A program made the translations under genes and the position numbers. From Photorhabdus noenieputensis (GTDB lineage Bacteria; Pseudomonadota; Gammaproteobacteria; Enterobacterales; Enterobacteriaceae): a DNA stretch of 64,000 nucleotides. The stretch spans positions 62,001 through 126,000 of the forward strand of contig NZ_RCWC01000010.1 in assembly GCF_018448935.1 (NCBI RefSeq). The letters are read 5' to 3'. A model generated the notes under the pieces. That model saw only the letters and a list, made by a program, of their open reading frames with translations. It had not been told where the DNA came from and did not search any database. This document shows, piece by piece, positions 62,231-64,000 of this stretch (its first letter is position 1; each line of letters begins with the position of its first letter).

Positions 62231-63208
62231 ATGCAAATTACCACTGCTAATAACATTACTTCCGAGAATATTTCCACTAATAATATTTCTATGCAGATTC
62301 TGCGTGAGTTATTGCAATATCGCAGACTCCTTACTGACTCAGGGAGGGATTCGGCTCAAGAAGAAGAGATTGTTAAAACTGTACAATTGCCAAGAATTGA
62401 ACAATTTATCAAGAACAAAAAACCTATCGAATTTATTTTACCCGCATTCCCAACAAAATCACCAAACATAAACAAAGTGCTTGGTACTGCTCCCGATATG
62501 GCAGAACGTTTATCTTTAATTTTTCTTAATTCTCTTTGCCAGCGTATCCAACTTTATTATCCGCCTGGTGCCCGCATTATTATTTGCTCTGATGGGCATG
62601 TTTTTGGTGATCTGATTCGTGTCAATGATACAGTTATCAGCCAATATCATGAAGATATTAAACAATTACTTCATGAAGTGGGTGCTATCAATTTAAGTAC
62701 ATTTAACCTTAATGACGATAAAGAACTCTGCGAACATAGTGATGATTTCAATTTACAGAGACATCTGTTAGTCAAACATTATGCCCGCTCGGAAGAATCT
62801 ATCAAAGACGAACTGTTGCAAAACAATGATGGATTACAATTATATCGTGCGGTCACCCGCTTCTTATATGAAGACAGCTTATTACCCGGCTATACTGGCT
62901 CAAACAATGCCCTACAAAAAGATGCCAAACAAAGGGCCATCGGCGTTATTCAACGAAGTTGGGCGTGGGGGAGTTTATTAGATACTCATTTTCCAAAAGC
63001 CATACGTTTATCTATTCATCCTCAGCCAGCAAATAGTATTAAACTTGGTATTCATATGATGCCAACCCGGGATGATTGGTTAACCCCTTGGCACGGTGTC
63101 GCAGCCAATGTAAATGGACAATTCATACTTATGAAACACAAAGAAGTCCAGATGATGGGTGGAAAGCTAGTTAACATTCATGGAAAACCCAGTCACTATG
63201 TGATTTAA
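62231..63208 (+). CDS. isnA: Isonitrile synthase IsnA (PvcA/DIT1 family)
   Basis: IsnA turns the amino group of an aromatic amino acid (tyrosine in the rhabduscin pathway) into an isonitrile, using ribulose 5-phosphate as carbon donor. The 325-residue protein matches the DIT1/PvcA family: FILPAFPTKSPNINKVLGTA (about residues 73-92), ARIIICSDGHVFGDLI, and SIHPQPANSIKLGIHM with the late P-W-H-G-V-A motif. The preceding 20 residues are Asn/Thr-rich and poorly conserved, so a start at the internal Met (residue 21) is possible. isnB follows after 30 bases. Rhabduscin blocks insect phenoloxidase. The glycosyltransferase that completes it is not in this window. Confidence 0.93.
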   Translation: MQITTANNITSENISTNNISMQILRELLQYRRLLTDSGRDSAQEEEIVKTVQLPRIEQFIKNKKPIEFILPAFPTKSPNINKVLGTAPDMAERLSLIFLNSLCQRIQLYYPPGARIIICSDGHVFGDLIRVNDTVISQYHEDIKQLLHEVGAINLSTFNLNDDKELCEHSDDFNLQRHLLVKHYARSEESIKDELLQNNDGLQLYRAVTRFLYEDSLLPGYTGSNNALQKDAKQRAIGVIQRSWAWGSLLDTHFPKAIRLSIHPQPANSIKLGIHMMPTRDDWLTPWHGVAANVNGQFILMKHKEVQMMGGKLVNIHGKPSHYVI

Positions 63209-63238
63209 AGAGAAATTATAATTTAAAGGAAAATAACG

Positions 63239-64000
63239 ATGACAGAATTAAATAACTTTCAGACAGAAGAGATAACTCCTTTTGGTTTAGAAATTACGCC
63301 TCAATATTCCGATCAACATATTGATACATTATCAGTGGAGCAACTGAAAGAACTAACTAGAAAACACCATCTGCTTATATTACGTGGTTTCAGATCTGAC
63401 TTATCTGATCACGAAAAATATGAAGAATATGCCCGTCATTGGGGAGAAATAATGATGTGGCCGTTTGGTGCTATTTTGGATGTTCGTGAACACCAAGATG
63501 CTACCGATCACGTTTTTGATAACAGCTATATGCCGTTGCACTGGGATGGCATGTATAAACCAACAATTCCCGAATTTATAATGTTCCATTGTGCCCACGC
63601 CCCCGAAAGTGACCAAGGGGGCAGAACAACCTTTGTCAATACTCGTCGTGTTGTAGCTAATGCGACTCAACAGCAATTAGAACAGTGGAAAAATATATCG
63701 ATTACTTATCGCATTAATAAAGTCACTCACTATGGTGGGGAAGTTCACTCTCCTCTACTGGAAGAACATCCGGACAGAAACGGATTCGTTATCAGATATA
63801 ACGAGCCAGCAATAGATGGAGAAAAATTCCTGAATAAACATGCTATTGAATACCATAATATCAGCCCTGATCAAGTAGCGGAATTTCAGCAAGATTTTAT
63901 CAATATATTATATGATAAGCGCCATTTATATGCTCATACATGGAAAAAAGGCGATCTGGTGATTGTGGATAATTTCTCTCTGCTACATGGACGTGAAGGA
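63239..64000 (+). CDS. isnB: Fe(II)/2-oxoglutarate oxygenase IsnB, partial (3' end beyond window)
   Basis: The window holds the first 254 codons of the IsnB/PvcB oxygenase of the TauD fold. It desaturates the isonitrile amino acid and drives its decarboxylation to the vinyl isonitrile. Metal ligands are visible: His-x-Asp in LHWDGMYKP (about residue 101-103) and the distal His in VDNFSLLHGRE at the end. AAAGGA precedes the ATG. It is co-directional with isnA, 30 bases downstream, and clearly in one operon. The final C-terminal strands lie outside the window, so the gene is cut only by the window edge. Confidence 0.93.
   Translation, partial: MTELNNFQTEEITPFGLEITPQYSDQHIDTLSVEQLKELTRKHHLLILRGFRSDLSDHEKYEEYARHWGEIMMWPFGAILDVREHQDATDHVFDNSYMPLHWDGMYKPTIPEFIMFHCAHAPESDQGGRTTFVNTRRVVANATQQQLEQWKNISITYRINKVTHYGGEVHSPLLEEHPDRNGFVIRYNEPAIDGEKFLNKHAIEYHNISPDQVAEFQQDFINILYDKRHLYAHTWKKGDLVIVDNFSLLHGREG

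Noticed and set aside
62202-62471. 89-codon frame overlapping the isnA start
   Set aside because: Out of frame with isnA and not protein-like; a shadow.

Overview
The window looks like chromosomal DNA of an entomopathogenic enterobacterium, most probably Photorhabdus (P. luminescens/laumondii type). Gene order follows the E. coli backbone in blocks (upp-uraA/purM-purN; ppk-ppx-yfgG; mdtABC-baeSR-yegP-yegQ-cyaR; icd/rluE-nudJ-mnmA-hflD-purB-phoPQ; roxA/pepT; cobB-lolEDC/mfd). The DNA is AT-rich, carries three ERIC elements, and ends in an isonitrile synthase plus Fe(II)/2-oxoglutarate oxygenase pair, as known for rhabduscin synthesis in Photorhabdus and Xenorhabdus. The species assignment is inference from content and synteny.

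Layout. 0-1.4 kb: two overlapping unknown genes and a mazEF-type toxin-antitoxin pair. 1.4-10 kb: pyrimidine salvage (uraA, upp), purine synthesis (purM, purN, with a PurR box), speG, polyphosphate metabolism (ppk, ppx) and a small yfgG homologue. 10-11.4 kb: a decayed patch with a DMT-transporter tail, a perfect 17-bp hairpin, an ATP-grasp fragment and a Crp-family tail. 11.4-23.2 kb: the mdtABC efflux pump with its BaeSR regulators (no mdtD), yegP, yegQ and the CyaR small RNA. 23.2-25.2 kb: a 2-kb AT-rich stretch with no gene. 25.2-36.7 kb: fbaB, thiD under a TPP riboswitch, a cold-shock gene, pagP, an aromatic amino acid permease, an unannotated mgrB with a TTG start, a MarA/RamA-like regulator, yddG, two small membrane proteins, amiD and a Na+/alanine symporter. 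36.7-42.8 kb: a gene-poor accessory stretch with decayed fragments (including an integrase N-terminus), a LysR regulator, a GTP cyclohydrolase I/6-pyruvoyl-tetrahydropterin synthase-like pair and a heptad-repeat membrane protein. 42.8-61.5 kb: a dense housekeeping block (icd to mfd). 61.5-64 kb: isnA and the 5' part of isnB.

Connections. The window holds the PhoPQ sensor system, its small membrane inhibitor MgrB and a typical target, pagP. A candidate PhoP box plus -10 element precedes pagP, and a weaker one precedes mgrB, so a full envelope-stress feedback loop may lie within 22 kb. The upp-uraA pair has an intergenic terminator that may attenuate uraA. An aromatic amino acid importer and a YddG-type aromatic exporter flank mgrB and the MarA-like gene, in a genome whose isnAB pathway uses an aromatic amino acid. 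No rRNA, tRNA, CRISPR array or complete insertion sequence was seen.
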